Source: Alphaproteobacteria bacterium
GTDB taxonomy: Bacteria > Pseudomonadota > Alphaproteobacteria > Geminicoccales > Geminicoccaceae
DNA: 59,389 nucleotides
Direction of reading: 5' to 3'
Assembly: GCA_026982705.1 (NCBI GenBank)
Contig: JALSGP010000024.1
Span: 1 to 59,389, forward strand
The stretch's first letter is position 1, and each line of letters begins with the position of its first letter. The position numbers were made by a program, and so were the translations under genes. This document shows, in pieces, positions 9,296-17,829 of the stretch. The notes under the pieces were generated by a model, which saw nothing but the letters and a program-made list of their open reading frames with translations, was not told where the DNA came from and did no database searches.

Positions 9296-10345
9296 ATGGG
9301 CGCACACGTCACCCTGTCCTGCTTCTCGGTGGTGGACCACTATCCGTCCGGGCGCCATCCCGGACACACGCGCACCGTCGAGCGGTTCTATCGCCAGCTC
9401 CTGGACGAGTGCCTTCTCGCCGAGCGCCTCGGCTACGACACCTTCTTCGTCGCCGAGCACCACTTCCACGAGTACGGCGCCATCCCCAACCCGGCCGTGT
9501 GGATGGCCGCCGCCGCCGTCCTCACCTCCCGCATCCGCCTCGGCCCCGCCGTCTCGGTCCTGCCCTTCCACGATCCGCGCGTCGTCGCCGAGGACTACGC
9601 CATGGTGGACCAGCTCTCGCGCGGACGGGTCGTCTTCGGCGCCGGCTCCGGCTATCTCGCCCACGAGTTCCAGGGGTTCGGCGTGGATCCCGCGACCAAG
9701 CGCGCCCGTTTCGACGAGGCCCTCGAGATCGTCCGCCGGCTCTGGCGCGGCGAGCGGCTGACCCTGGCCGGCACCCACCACGGCCTGTGCGGGGTGGAGC
9801 TCAACGTGCGGCCCTGGCGGGACCGCGAGATCCCGGTCTACGTGGCGGCGCTGCGCCGGGAGGTCCTCTACTGGATCGGTCGCAACGGGCTCGATGCCAT
9901 GATCGTGCCCTATGCCACCGTCGACCGCTTCGAGGAGATCGGCGATCTGGTGGCCGAGTTCCGGCGCGGACGTGCCGACGGCGGCCACGACGGAGGCGAG
10001 GTGATCGTGGCCCTCCACACCCACGTGGCGGAGAGCGACGAGGCGGCCCGGGCCGAGGCCGCCGCCGCCTTCGACCTCTACGTGGACACGCGTCTCTACG
10101 CCAGGCGCCAGACCTACGAGGACATCCAGCGGAGCGGGCTGTCGCTGATGGGAGGCGTCGAGACGGTGGCGGAGAAGCTGCGACGGCTCGCCGAGATGGG
10201 CGTGCGCCACGTGGCGGCCCTCTACAATTTCGGCGATCTCCCCACCGCCCTCGCCCGCCGGTCGCTCGAACGGCTGATGGGCGAGGCGGCGCCGCGCTCC
10301 GGCGTCGTCGCCCCGCCCGCCGGGGCCGATGCGGGAGCCCCATGA
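9296..10345 (+). CDS. LLM-class flavin-dependent oxidoreductase
   Basis: A 349-aa luciferase-like monooxygenase (TIM-barrel, FMN-using family). Visible family features are the N-terminal strand with YPSGRHPGH, the YDTFFVAEHHFHEYG motif (residues about 46-60), the RIRLGPAVSVLPFHDPRVVAED segment and VDQLSRGRVVFGAGSGY. Enzymes of this class oxidise diverse substrates, including pyrimidine rings (RutA), alkanesulfonates and nitrilotriacetate; the substrate here cannot be read from sequence. It is the first gene of a plus-strand operon and its stop overlaps the start of the next gene (ATGA at 10342). It is divergent from the BMP transporter, with a 192-bp gap that should hold both promoters. Confidence 0.92.
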   Translation: MGAHVTLSCFSVVDHYPSGRHPGHTRTVERFYRQLLDECLLAERLGYDTFFVAEHHFHEYGAIPNPAVWMAAAAVLTSRIRLGPAVSVLPFHDPRVVAEDYAMVDQLSRGRVVFGAGSGYLAHEFQGFGVDPATKRARFDEALEIVRRLWRGERLTLAGTHHGLCGVELNVRPWRDREIPVYVAALRREVLYWIGRNGLDAMIVPYATVDRFEEIGDLVAEFRRGRADGGHDGGEVIVALHTHVAESDEAARAEAAAAFDLYVDTRLYARRQTYEDIQRSGLSLMGGVETVAEKLRRLAEMGVRHVAALYNFGDLPTALARRSLERLMGEAAPRSGVVAPPAGADAGAP

Positions 10346-11106
10346 CACGGGAGGACGAGGTCCCCGAATTCGGTCCCGACACGCTGCCGCTCACCCGCGA
10401 GGCGGTGCGGCGGGGGCTCGTGCGGCGCATGATCGCTCGCGCCGGCATCCCGGTGCGGCTGCTGCCGGAGGCGGAGATCGAGCGGCGGCTGGAGGAGGCC
10501 CTGGCGACCCGGCCCGAGGCCGGTGACGTCTGGCTCTTCGCCTATGGCTCCCTCATCTGGAACCCCACCGTCGAGGTGGTCGGCCGGTCCCGGGCCCGCG
10601 TCCACGGGTATCATCGCCGCTTCTGCCTGGAGACGGTGGTGGGTCGGGGCACGCCGGAGCGCCCGGGTCTCATGCTCGGCCTCGACCGCGGCGGCAGCTG
10701 CGTGGGCGTGGCCCTCCGCGTCCCGGCGGTGCGGGTGCGGGAGGAGCTCGCCGTCGTCTTCCACCGCGAGATGGTGACCGGCGCCTATCGGGCCCGCTGG
10801 CTGCGCGCCCGCGGCGAGGCGGGCTCCCTTCCCGTGCTGGCCTTCGTCATCGATCGGCGTCACGAACGCTACGTGCGGGCGCTCCCGCGCGCGCGTCTCG
10901 TGGAGATCCTCGCCACCGCCCATGGCCCCCTCGGCTCCGCCGCCGCCTATCTCCACGACACGGTGGTCCATCTGCGCATGCACGGCATCCGCGACCGCGA
11001 GCTCGAGCCGCTGTTCCGGGCGGTGGCGGCACACCGGCGGGCGCTGGGCCTGCCTTGGCCGCCGGCGGACGCGCGGGCGACGGGGGCACACGGGATCCGG
11101 AACTGA
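10342..11106 (+). CDS. Gamma-glutamylcyclotransferase (ChaC-like)
   Basis: 254 aa with the gamma-glutamylcyclotransferase fold. The YGSLIWNP motif at residues 68-75 is the conserved substrate loop of the ChaC/GCG family, and REMVTGAYR supplies the expected catalytic Glu region. ChaC enzymes release 5-oxoproline from gamma-glutamyl peptides such as glutathione. An N-terminal helical extension of about 60 residues precedes the fold. It overlaps the monooxygenase stop by four bases, which implies translational coupling. A related role on gamma-glutamyl intermediates within the operon is possible but not shown. Confidence 0.9.
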   Translation: MTREDEVPEFGPDTLPLTREAVRRGLVRRMIARAGIPVRLLPEAEIERRLEEALATRPEAGDVWLFAYGSLIWNPTVEVVGRSRARVHGYHRRFCLETVVGRGTPERPGLMLGLDRGGSCVGVALRVPAVRVREELAVVFHREMVTGAYRARWLRARGEAGSLPVLAFVIDRRHERYVRALPRARLVEILATAHGPLGSAAAYLHDTVVHLRMHGIRDRELEPLFRAVAAHRRALGLPWPPADARATGAHGIRN

Positions 11107-11170
11107 GGTGCCGCTTGCGGCCGCCCGCCGCCGTGGCAGACTGGGACGGGCTGCGGGGGAGGTGGCGACG

Positions 11171-12409
11171 GTGGATGGCGTACCGCGCATCGACGGCGAG
11201 CGGTTGTGGCGCTCGCTCATGGAGATGGCCGCCATCGGCGCCACGCCGGCCGGCGGCTGCGACCGCCAGGCCCTCACCGACGCCGACCGGGCCGGCCGCG
11301 ATCTGTTCCGGCGTTGGTGCGAGGAGGCGGGGCTCGCGGTCACGGTGGACGAGATGGGCTGCATGATGGCCCGGCGCCCCGGCCGCGAGGACCATCTGCC
11401 ACCGGTGGCCATGGGCAGCCATCTCGACACCCAGCCCACCGGCGGCCGCTTCGACGGACCGCTGGGCGTGCTGGCGGGTCTCGAGGTGATGCGGGCCCTG
11501 AACGATGCCGGCCTCACCACCCGACGCCCCCTGGTGCTGGTCAACTGGACCAACGAGGAGGGCTGCCGCTTCGCCCCGGCCATGCTGGCCTCGGGGGTGT
11601 TCGCCGGCGTCTTCGACCGCGACTGGGCCTGGGCGCGGACGGATGCCGCGGGCCGCCGCTTCGGCGACGAGCTCGCCCGTATCGGCTATCGCGGCACCGT
11701 GCCCTGCCGGGCGCGGCCCTGGCATTGCCACTTCGAGCTCCACATCGAACAGGGACCGATTCTGGAGCGCGAGGGCAAGGTGATCGGCGTGGTCACCGGC
11801 GCCCAGGGCACGCGCTGGTACGACGCGGAACTGCGGGGCCGTGCCGCCCACGCCGGGACCACCCCCATGGACGCCCGCCGCGACGCCCTCGCCGGCGCCG
11901 CCGAGGCCGTCCTCGCCCTGGAGCGGCTGGCCCGGGAGACGGAGGGGGCGGTGGCGACGGCGGGGATCCTCGAGGTGGTCCGCGGCGCCCGCAACATCGT
12001 CCCCGGCCAGGTGCGTCTGTCGGTGGATCTCCGGCATCCCGACGACGGGGCGGCGGACGCCCTCGAGGCCCGCTTCGCGGCCGAGCTCGCCGCCATCGCC
12101 GCACGTCGTGGCCTCGAACACGCCTTCACGCGGATCTGGGCGTTCCCGGCACTGCGCTTCGACGAGGGATGCATCGCCGCGGTGCGGCGTGCCGCCGAGG
12201 CGGAGGGACTGCCGTGGCGGGCGATGGTGAGCGGGGCGGGCCACGATTCCTGCTACGTGGCGCGGGTGGTCCCCACCGCCATGATCTTCGTGCCCTGCCG
12301 CGACGGTCTCTCCCACAACGAGGCCGAGTGGTGCGAGCCCGAACACTGCGCCGCCGGCTGTCGGGTGCTGCTGCGGGCGGTGCTGGAGATGGCGGAGGAC
12401 GGCGCGTGA
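11171..12409 (+). CDS. Zn-dependent N-carbamoyl-amino-acid hydrolase / allantoate amidohydrolase family
   Basis: 412 aa from a GTG at 11171, chosen because GGGGGA lies about 10 bp upstream and the length then equals that of the M20-like amidase/hydantoinase/carbamoylase family. Metal-ligand motifs are present: GSHLDTQPTGGRFDG (His84, Asp95), NWTNEEGCRF (Glu129/130), the HIEQG motif near residue 193, GRAAHAGTTPM, GAGHDSCYVA and LSHNEAE. The family hydrolyses N-carbamoyl bonds in ureido compounds, for example beta-ureidopropionate, N-carbamoyl amino acids or allantoate. With a ring-opening type oxygenase upstream and a formamidase-like enzyme after it, breakdown of a nitrogen heterocycle is a reasonable inference. 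Confidence 0.93.
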   Translation: MDGVPRIDGERLWRSLMEMAAIGATPAGGCDRQALTDADRAGRDLFRRWCEEAGLAVTVDEMGCMMARRPGREDHLPPVAMGSHLDTQPTGGRFDGPLGVLAGLEVMRALNDAGLTTRRPLVLVNWTNEEGCRFAPAMLASGVFAGVFDRDWAWARTDAAGRRFGDELARIGYRGTVPCRARPWHCHFELHIEQGPILEREGKVIGVVTGAQGTRWYDAELRGRAAHAGTTPMDARRDALAGAAEAVLALERLARETEGAVATAGILEVVRGARNIVPGQVRLSVDLRHPDDGAADALEARFAAELAAIAARRGLEHAFTRIWAFPALRFDEGCIAAVRRAAEAEGLPWRAMVSGAGHDSCYVARVVPTAMIFVPCRDGLSHNEAEWCEPEHCAAGCRVLLRAVLEMAEDGA

Positions 12410-13269
12410 AACTGTATCGGGAGTTCGAGAGCCAGGAGGCGATCGACCGCGAGTACGACCCGGTGCGGCGGGTCGCCGACGCCCAGGCGGTGATCGAGGG
12501 CTGGCTCGCCCGCAGCCGTCGGGTGCTGGATCGCGTGGAAGCCCGCCTCGGCATCCCCTTCGGCCCCACCCGCGCCGAATATCTCGACGTCTATCCGGCC
12601 GGATCCGGCGCCCCGGTCCACGTCTTCTTCCACGGCGGCTACTGGCGGCGCTTCTCCGCCCGTGACTTCGCCTTCCTCGCCCCGGCCTTCCGCGAGGCCG
12701 GCATCACCCTGGTGATCCCCAACTACGCCCTCTGCCCCTCGGTGCGCCTCACCGAGATCGTGCGACAGGCGCGGGCGGCGGTGGCGTGGGTGGCGCGTCA
12801 CGCCGCGGACTTCGGCGGCGATGCCCGGCGGCTCACCGTCTCGGGCCATTCCGCCGGCGGTCATCTCACCGCCATGGTGGCCGCCACCGACTGGCCCGGC
12901 GACTACGGCCTGCCGGCGGAGACGGTGCGGGCCGGTCTCGCGGTGAGCGGCCTGTTCGACCTGCGCCCCTTCCCCTTCAGCTGGCTGCAGCCGACCCTCC
13001 AGCTGGACTGGCGGGAGGTGTGGGAACTGAGCCCGCTGCTGAGGCTGCCCGACGGGGGTCCGCCCCTCACGGTGGCGGTGGGTGGTGCGGAGAGCGACGA
13101 GTTCCGCCGCCAGAGCCGCGCGTTCCACGAGGCGCGGCGGGCGCGGGGTCTCGCGGGCCGGTTGCTGGAGCTGCCCGGCCTCGACCACTTCCGGGTGCTG
13201 GAGGAGCTGGAGCGGCCGGATTCGGTGCTGTTCCGGACGGTGGCGGAGGCGGCCTTCGGCGGCGCCTGA
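12406..13269 (+). CDS. Alpha/beta hydrolase, arylformamidase-like
   Basis: 287 aa starting at a GTG that overlaps the preceding stop (GTGA at 12406). It has the HGGYW oxyanion motif (residues 76-80) typical of kynurenine formamidase-like hydrolases and the nucleophile elbow GHSAGG with Ser149. A later Asp in GGAESDEF and His in LDHFRV complete the likely triad. Members hydrolyse N-formyl or other small amide or ester bonds; the true substrate is unknown. It is the last gene of the operon, which ends close to a convergent CorC gene. Confidence 0.9.
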   Translation: MKLYREFESQEAIDREYDPVRRVADAQAVIEGWLARSRRVLDRVEARLGIPFGPTRAEYLDVYPAGSGAPVHVFFHGGYWRRFSARDFAFLAPAFREAGITLVIPNYALCPSVRLTEIVRQARAAVAWVARHAADFGGDARRLTVSGHSAGGHLTAMVAATDWPGDYGLPAETVRAGLAVSGLFDLRPFPFSWLQPTLQLDWREVWELSPLLRLPDGGPPLTVAVGGAESDEFRRQSRAFHEARRARGLAGRLLELPGLDHFRVLEELERPDSVLFRTVAEAAFGGA

Positions 13270-13272
13270 GCC

Positions 13273-14553
13273 TCAGGAGACGGGCTCCGGCTCCCGCGGC
13301 GGGCGGATGCGCACGCGTCCGATGCGCGCACCTTCCCGGGCCACCACCTCGAAACACCAGCCGCGCCAGCGCACCGCCTCGCCCACCTCGGGCAGGCGGC
13401 CGGCCACCTCCATCACCAGCCCCCCCACCGTCAGCGGCTCCAGCGGCAGATCGAGCCCGCAGCGGCGCGCCAGTTCCGCGAGCGGCATGTGTCCCGGCAC
13501 CACCAGGGTCCCGTCCGGCAGCCGCTCCACCGGCTCCACCGGCGTCTCCTTCTCGTCGGCGATCTCGCCCACCACCTCCTCCAGCACGTCCTCCAGCGTC
13601 ACCAGCCCCTGCACGCTGCCGTACTCGTCGGTGACGATGGCCATGTGGCGCCCGCGGCGGCGGAAGGCCCGGAGCTGGGCCACCAGCCGCGTGGTCTCGG
13701 GGACGAACCACGCCGGATCCATCACCTGGGCCACCGTCACGCCGGCGGGCAACCGTCCCGCTTCGTCGACGCACGCCAGCAGGCGGCGGACGTGGAGGAT
13801 TCCCACCACGTCGTCGCCGCCCTCGCCGGTGACGGGGAAGCGGCTGTAGGGGGTGGTGCGGATGCGGGCGAGCGCCTCGGCGAGGCCGCAGCCTGCGGGC
13901 AGGGTCACCATGGCGGTGCGATGGACCATGACGTGGCGCACCTCCAGCTCGTCCAGCCGCACCGCCCGCTCCAGCAGCTCCCGCAGCAGCGGGCTCACCA
14001 GCCCCCGTTCGGCCCAGCTCGCGATGGTGGCGCGCAGATAGCGGGCCGGCGGCACCAGGGCGAAGACCCGTCGCCCGTCACCGGCGAGCCGCCCGACGCG
14101 TCGGGCCAGCACCAGGAGGGCGGCGGTGAAGGGGGCGGTGGCGAGCAGCAGCAGGCGCAGGAGCGGCGCCACCAGCAGCGCCGCCGGCTCGGGGCGGCGG
14201 ATGGCCCAGGTCTTGGGCAGCACCTCGCCGAAGACCACCAGCACCACCGTCATCACCGCGGTGGCGATGGCCACCGCCTCGCCGCCGCCGAGGCGGTCGG
14301 TGAGCCAGGCGGTGGCGAGGGAGGTGGCGAGGATGTTGACCAGATTGTTGCCCACGAGGATGGCGGTCACCAGCCGTTCGCGGTCGCGCAGCATGGCGGC
14401 CAGGCGGCGGGCGCGGGCCACGCCGCGGCGACCCGCCTCCTCCATCCAGGCCCGGGAAGCGGCGGTGACGGCGGTCTCGCTCCCCGAGACCAGGGCGGAG
14501 AGCAGCACGAGGACGGCGATGGCCGCGGGGATGAAGAGATCGACGGTGGCCAT
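13273..14553 (-). CDS. HlyC/CorC-family membrane protein with CBS domains (copy 1)
   Basis: 426 aa: an N-terminal CNNM-type membrane domain (three or four membrane segments in the first 170 residues, including SALVSGSETAVTAASRAW), a pair of CBS domains (around 190-330, with MVHRTAMVTLP and EYGSVQGLVTLEDVLEEVVGEI) and a C-terminal CorC/HlyC domain. The family is associated with magnesium or cobalt transport and resistance. The ATG at 14553 is preceded by GGGAGA; the longer frame to 14586 lacks a ribosome site. It follows a paralog by 20 bp, and both sit downstream of aroB in one operon. It ends three bases from the convergent hydrolase. Confidence 0.93.
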   Translation of the reverse strand: MATVDLFIPAAIAVLVLLSALVSGSETAVTAASRAWMEEAGRRGVARARRLAAMLRDRERLVTAILVGNNLVNILATSLATAWLTDRLGGGEAVAIATAVMTVVLVVFGEVLPKTWAIRRPEPAALLVAPLLRLLLLATAPFTAALLVLARRVGRLAGDGRRVFALVPPARYLRATIASWAERGLVSPLLRELLERAVRLDELEVRHVMVHRTAMVTLPAGCGLAEALARIRTTPYSRFPVTGEGGDDVVGILHVRRLLACVDEAGRLPAGVTVAQVMDPAWFVPETTRLVAQLRAFRRRGRHMAIVTDEYGSVQGLVTLEDVLEEVVGEIADEKETPVEPVERLPDGTLVVPGHMPLAELARRCGLDLPLEPLTVGGLVMEVAGRLPEVGEAVRWRGWCFEVVAREGARIGRVRIRPPREPEPVS

Positions 14554-14573
14554 GCGGATCTCCCGACGGGATC

Positions 14574-15887
14574 TCAGGCGGCGCAAATCTCGCCGGCCGG
14601 CGGCACCACCCGCAGGCGGGCGAGCCGGTGGCCGCGCCGCTCCAGCACCTCGAAGCGGAAGCCGTCGATCTCGCGGACCTCGCCGGCCTCCGGGATGCGC
14701 TCGGCGCGGGCGATCACGAGACCGGCCACCGTCACCGCCTCGTCCTCCGGCAGTTCCCAGTCCATGTGACGGTTGAGGTCGCGCACCGACACGTCCCCCT
14801 CCACCACGACGCTGCCGTCGGGCGCCGGATGGATGCCCGGCATCTCCAGATCTTTCTCGTCGACGATGTCGCCCACGATCTCCTCCAACACGTCCTCGAG
14901 GGTGACGAGGCCGAGGAGCGTGCCGTACTCGTCCACCACCAGCGCCATGTGCTGACCCCGGCGGCGAAAGGCCACCAGCTGGGCCAAAAGCGGTCGGGTC
15001 TCGGGGACGAACCAGGGTTCCATGGCGAGCGCCCTGAGGTCGAAGCCCGCGGCATCGCCGCCGCGCCGGCGCCAGGCCTCCAGTAGGACGTCACGGGCGT
15101 GGACGATGCCGACGATGCGCTCCGGCTGGCCCTGCCAGACGGGATAGCGGGAGAAGGGCCGGCGCTCGATCTCGCGGACCGCCTCCTCGAGGGTGAGGTG
15201 GGCGGCGAGGGAGACCATGCGGGCGCGGTGGGTCATCACCTCCCCCACCTCCACCTCGTCCAGCTCGAGGATGGCGGCCAGCATGTCCCGCTCCTGCCGG
15301 CGCATCTTGCCGTGACGATGGGCGAGGCGCACGAGCGCCAGCAGCTCCTCCGGCGTGTAGACGTCGCCATGGCCGCCGGCACGCACGCCGAGCGCGTCGA
15401 GGACGCCGCGGGTGGAGAGATCCAGCAGCCGGTTGAGGGGCCAGACGGCGAAGTAGAAGGCCCTGAGTGGCGGCGCCACCCACATGGCCACCGGCGTCGC
15501 CTCGCGGATGGCGAGGATCTTCGGGACCTGCTCGCCGAGGACGATGTGGAGGGAGGAGAAACCGAGGAAGCCGGTGAGGAAGGCGCTCGCCCGCAGCACC
15601 TCCTCCGGCAGACCCAGCAGCGCGAAGGCCGGCTCCAGCAGGGCCGCCACGAAGGGCTCGCCCACCCAGCCGAGGCCCAGCGAGGCCATGGTGATGCCGA
15701 GCTGGCAGGCGGCGAGATGGGCGTCGATGTCCCCGAGGATGCGCAGGGTCAGGCGGGCGAGGCGGGAGCCCTCGCGGGCGAGGCGTTCGAGACGCACCGG
15801 CCGCGCCTTCACCAGGGCGAATTCGGCGGCCACGAAGAAGCCGTTGGCCGCCAGCAGCAGCACCACGAGCAGGAGGGTGATCCCCAT
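14574..15887 (-). CDS. HlyC/CorC-family membrane protein with CBS domains (copy 2)
   Basis: 437 aa with the same layout as its downstream neighbour: CNNM membrane domain (LLLAANGFFVAAEFALVKAR at the start, QLGITMASLGLGWVGEP, HIVLGEQVPKILAIR), a CBS pair with VGEVMTHRARMVSL and DEYGTLLGLVTLEDVLEEI, and a C-terminal CorC domain with an acidic VAGLVIARAERIPE stretch. The pair is probably an old duplication, since the sequences differ substantially. It starts 19 bp after aroB. A CBS/CorC gene directly after aroB is a common alphaproteobacterial order. Role in metal efflux or ion homeostasis is inferred from the family. Confidence 0.94.
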   Translation of the reverse strand: MGITLLLVVLLLAANGFFVAAEFALVKARPVRLERLAREGSRLARLTLRILGDIDAHLAACQLGITMASLGLGWVGEPFVAALLEPAFALLGLPEEVLRASAFLTGFLGFSSLHIVLGEQVPKILAIREATPVAMWVAPPLRAFYFAVWPLNRLLDLSTRGVLDALGVRAGGHGDVYTPEELLALVRLAHRHGKMRRQERDMLAAILELDEVEVGEVMTHRARMVSLAAHLTLEEAVREIERRPFSRYPVWQGQPERIVGIVHARDVLLEAWRRRGGDAAGFDLRALAMEPWFVPETRPLLAQLVAFRRRGQHMALVVDEYGTLLGLVTLEDVLEEIVGDIVDEKDLEMPGIHPAPDGSVVVEGDVSVRDLNRHMDWELPEDEAVTVAGLVIARAERIPEAGEVREIDGFRFEVLERRGHRLARLRVVPPAGEICAA

Positions 15888-15906
15888 GGCGGCGACGCCG
15901 GTGTCG

Positions 15907-17013
15907 TCAGTCGGCGCGGAGCACGTCGCGCACCGCCGCCTCGGGTACGCCGTCGGCGACGAAGGCCGCACCGGGGCCGTGCCAGAGCACGAAGCGCAGG
16001 GCGCCGTGCCGCACCTTCTTGTCGTGACGCATGGCCTCGACCACCGCATCCGGCGGGAACGTCAGTCCGGCCTCGCGGGGCGTGACGGGCAGCTCCGCCC
16101 GCCGCAGGATCGCCTCCAGCCGCCGCCGCACCGCCGCATCGGCGTGGCCCAGCCGCTCCGACAGCCGGGCCGCCAGCACCATGCCGAAGGCCACCGCCTC
16201 GCCGTGGAGCAGTCGGCCGTCGTAGCCGGCGAGCGCCTCGTAGGCATGGGCGAAGGTGTGGCCGAAATTGAGCAGTGCCCGCTCGCCCCGCTCCCGTTCG
16301 TCGCGGGCGACGATCCCGGCCTTGATCTCGAGGGAGCGGCGCACCGCCCGCCGCCGCGCCGCCTCGTCGCCGGCGAGGATTCCTTCCCCCGTACGCTCCA
16401 GCCAGGCGAAGAAGTCGGCGTCGCGGATGCAGCCGTACTTCACCACCTCGGCGAAGCCCGCGCGCAGCTCGCGGGCCGGCAGGGTGTCGAGGGTGGCAAG
16501 ATCCACCAGCACCAGATCCGGCTGCTTGAAGGCGCCCACCAGATTCTTGCCGTGGCGGGTGTCGATCCCGGTCTTGCCGCCCACCGCCGAATCCACCTGG
16601 GCGAGGAGGGTGGTGGGGATCTGCACCAGGGACACCCCACGCAGCAGCAGCGCCGCGGCGAGGCCGGCGAGATCCCCCACCACGCCGCCGCCCAGCGCCA
16701 CCACCGTGTCGTCGCGCTCGGGGCGCCGGTCCAGGAGCCGCTCCAGCAACTCCTGCAGCCAGGCGAAGCTCTTGGTGGCCTCACCGGCCGGCACCACCAC
16801 CGGCATCACCTGGACGCCGGCGGTGGCGAGCGACCTCGAGAGCCGCTCCAGATGTCCCGCCGCCACCACCCGCTCGTCGCTCACCACGAAGACGCGGCGG
16901 CGGACGAGGTGGGGGGCGAGATGGTGGTCGGCCCGATCCAGGAGGCGGGATCCGATCAGGATCGGGTAGCTGCGCGGGCCGAGCTCGACCCGCAGACGGT
17001 CGATCGTGTTCAT
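15907..17013 (-). CDS. aroB: 3-dehydroquinate synthase
   Basis: 368 aa, the usual length. AroB converts DAHP to 3-dehydroquinate, the second step of the shikimate pathway, using NAD+ and a divalent metal in the cytoplasm. Characteristic segments are DDTVVALGGGVVGDLAG (NAD site), PTTLLAQVDSAVGGKTGID, the metal-ligand regions FAEVVKYG, NFGHTFAHAYE and HGEAVAFGMV, and the C-terminal DKKVRHGALRFVL. The start overlaps the aroK stop (ATGA at 17010-17013), so translation is coupled. Confidence 0.98.
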   Translation of the reverse strand: MNTIDRLRVELGPRSYPILIGSRLLDRADHHLAPHLVRRRVFVVSDERVVAAGHLERLSRSLATAGVQVMPVVVPAGEATKSFAWLQELLERLLDRRPERDDTVVALGGGVVGDLAGLAAALLLRGVSLVQIPTTLLAQVDSAVGGKTGIDTRHGKNLVGAFKQPDLVLVDLATLDTLPARELRAGFAEVVKYGCIRDADFFAWLERTGEGILAGDEAARRRAVRRSLEIKAGIVARDERERGERALLNFGHTFAHAYEALAGYDGRLLHGEAVAFGMVLAARLSERLGHADAAVRRRLEAILRRAELPVTPREAGLTFPPDAVVEAMRHDKKVRHGALRFVLWHGPGAAFVADGVPEAAVRDVLRAD

Positions 17014-17555
17014 CGCGCCCGTTCGCTGACGGCGAGCCGGTCCAGCACCTGCCGGACCACCTGCTCGACGGGGCCGGGGCCGGTGTCGACCACGAGATCG
17101 GCCTCGGCGTAGACGGGGTAGCGCCGTTCCATGAGCTCCCGCAAGATCTCGCGGGGATCGCCGCGCATCAAGAGGGGCCGTTTGCCGGGCCTGCGGGCGG
17201 TGCGCTCCACCAGCGTGTCGAGATCGGCGCGCAGCCACACCGACACCGCCCGCCGCTTGACCTCCCGTCGGATCTCCGCATCGAGGAAGGCGCCGCCGCC
17301 CAGGGCGATCACTCCGTGTTCCCCGGCCAGGAGCCGCAGCACCACCCGCCGCTCCAGATCGCGGAAGGCCGGCTCGCCGTAGACCTCGAAGATGTCCGGG
17401 ATGGACATGCCGGCGGCGGCCACGATGGCGTCGTCGGCGTCCACGAAGTCGCGGCCGAGGGCGACGGCGAGACGGCGGCCGACGCTGCTCTTGCCGGCTC
17501 CCATCAGCCCCACCAGCACCACCGGCCGGGGCTGCGCCTTCCCGCACGCGCCCAC
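17010..17555 (-). CDS. aroK: Shikimate kinase
   Basis: 181 aa from a GTG at 17555, preceded at the right distance by AAGGAGG; much longer open frames upstream lack this signal and are chance extensions. The P-loop GLMGAGKSS lies near residue 16, followed by DADDAI (Mg/shikimate site), FRDLERRV, the GGGAFL loop and the RPLL lid. It phosphorylates shikimate with ATP. It is the first gene of the aroK-aroB-CorC-CorC operon and is divergent from the 46-aa membrane protein gene. Confidence 0.97.
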   Translation of the reverse strand: MGACGKAQPRPVVLVGLMGAGKSSVGRRLAVALGRDFVDADDAIVAAAGMSIPDIFEVYGEPAFRDLERRVVLRLLAGEHGVIALGGGAFLDAEIRREVKRRAVSVWLRADLDTLVERTARRPGKRPLLMRGDPREILRELMERRYPVYAEADLVVDTGPGPVEQVVRQVLDRLAVSERAR

Positions 17556-17688
17556 CGCTCGCCTCCTTCCGCCGCCGTTGCCCGTGGGCGGCCGCGGCGA
17601 TATAAGCCGGTGCGGTCGCCATCGCGCAAGTCCGGCGCCGGCGCGCGGCGGCAGGATCCGGCGCCTGTCTCCAGCTGGGCCGCACTCC

Positions 17689-17829
17689 ATGGGCACGTTC
17701 GGGCGCGCGCTTCTGCTCATCCTCGTCGTCGTCGTGCTGGGCGGGCTGATCTTCGTCATCACCTGGGACATTCCCCCGCCCACCCGCGAGATCGAGGTGG
17801 TGATCCCCGACGAACGCCTGCCCAAGTGA
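17689..17829 (+). CDS. Small single-pass membrane protein
   Basis: 46 aa: one hydrophobic segment (about residues 7-25, LLLILVVVVLGGLIFVIT) followed by WDIPPPTREIEVVIPDERL. A short protein of this kind with a WDIP(A/P)PT motif between aroK and xerD is conserved in many alphaproteobacteria. Its stop overlaps the GTG start of xerD (GTGA at 17826), so it is very likely translated. Function unknown. Confidence 0.85.
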   Translation: MGTFGRALLLILVVVVLGGLIFVITWDIPPPTREIEVVIPDERLPK

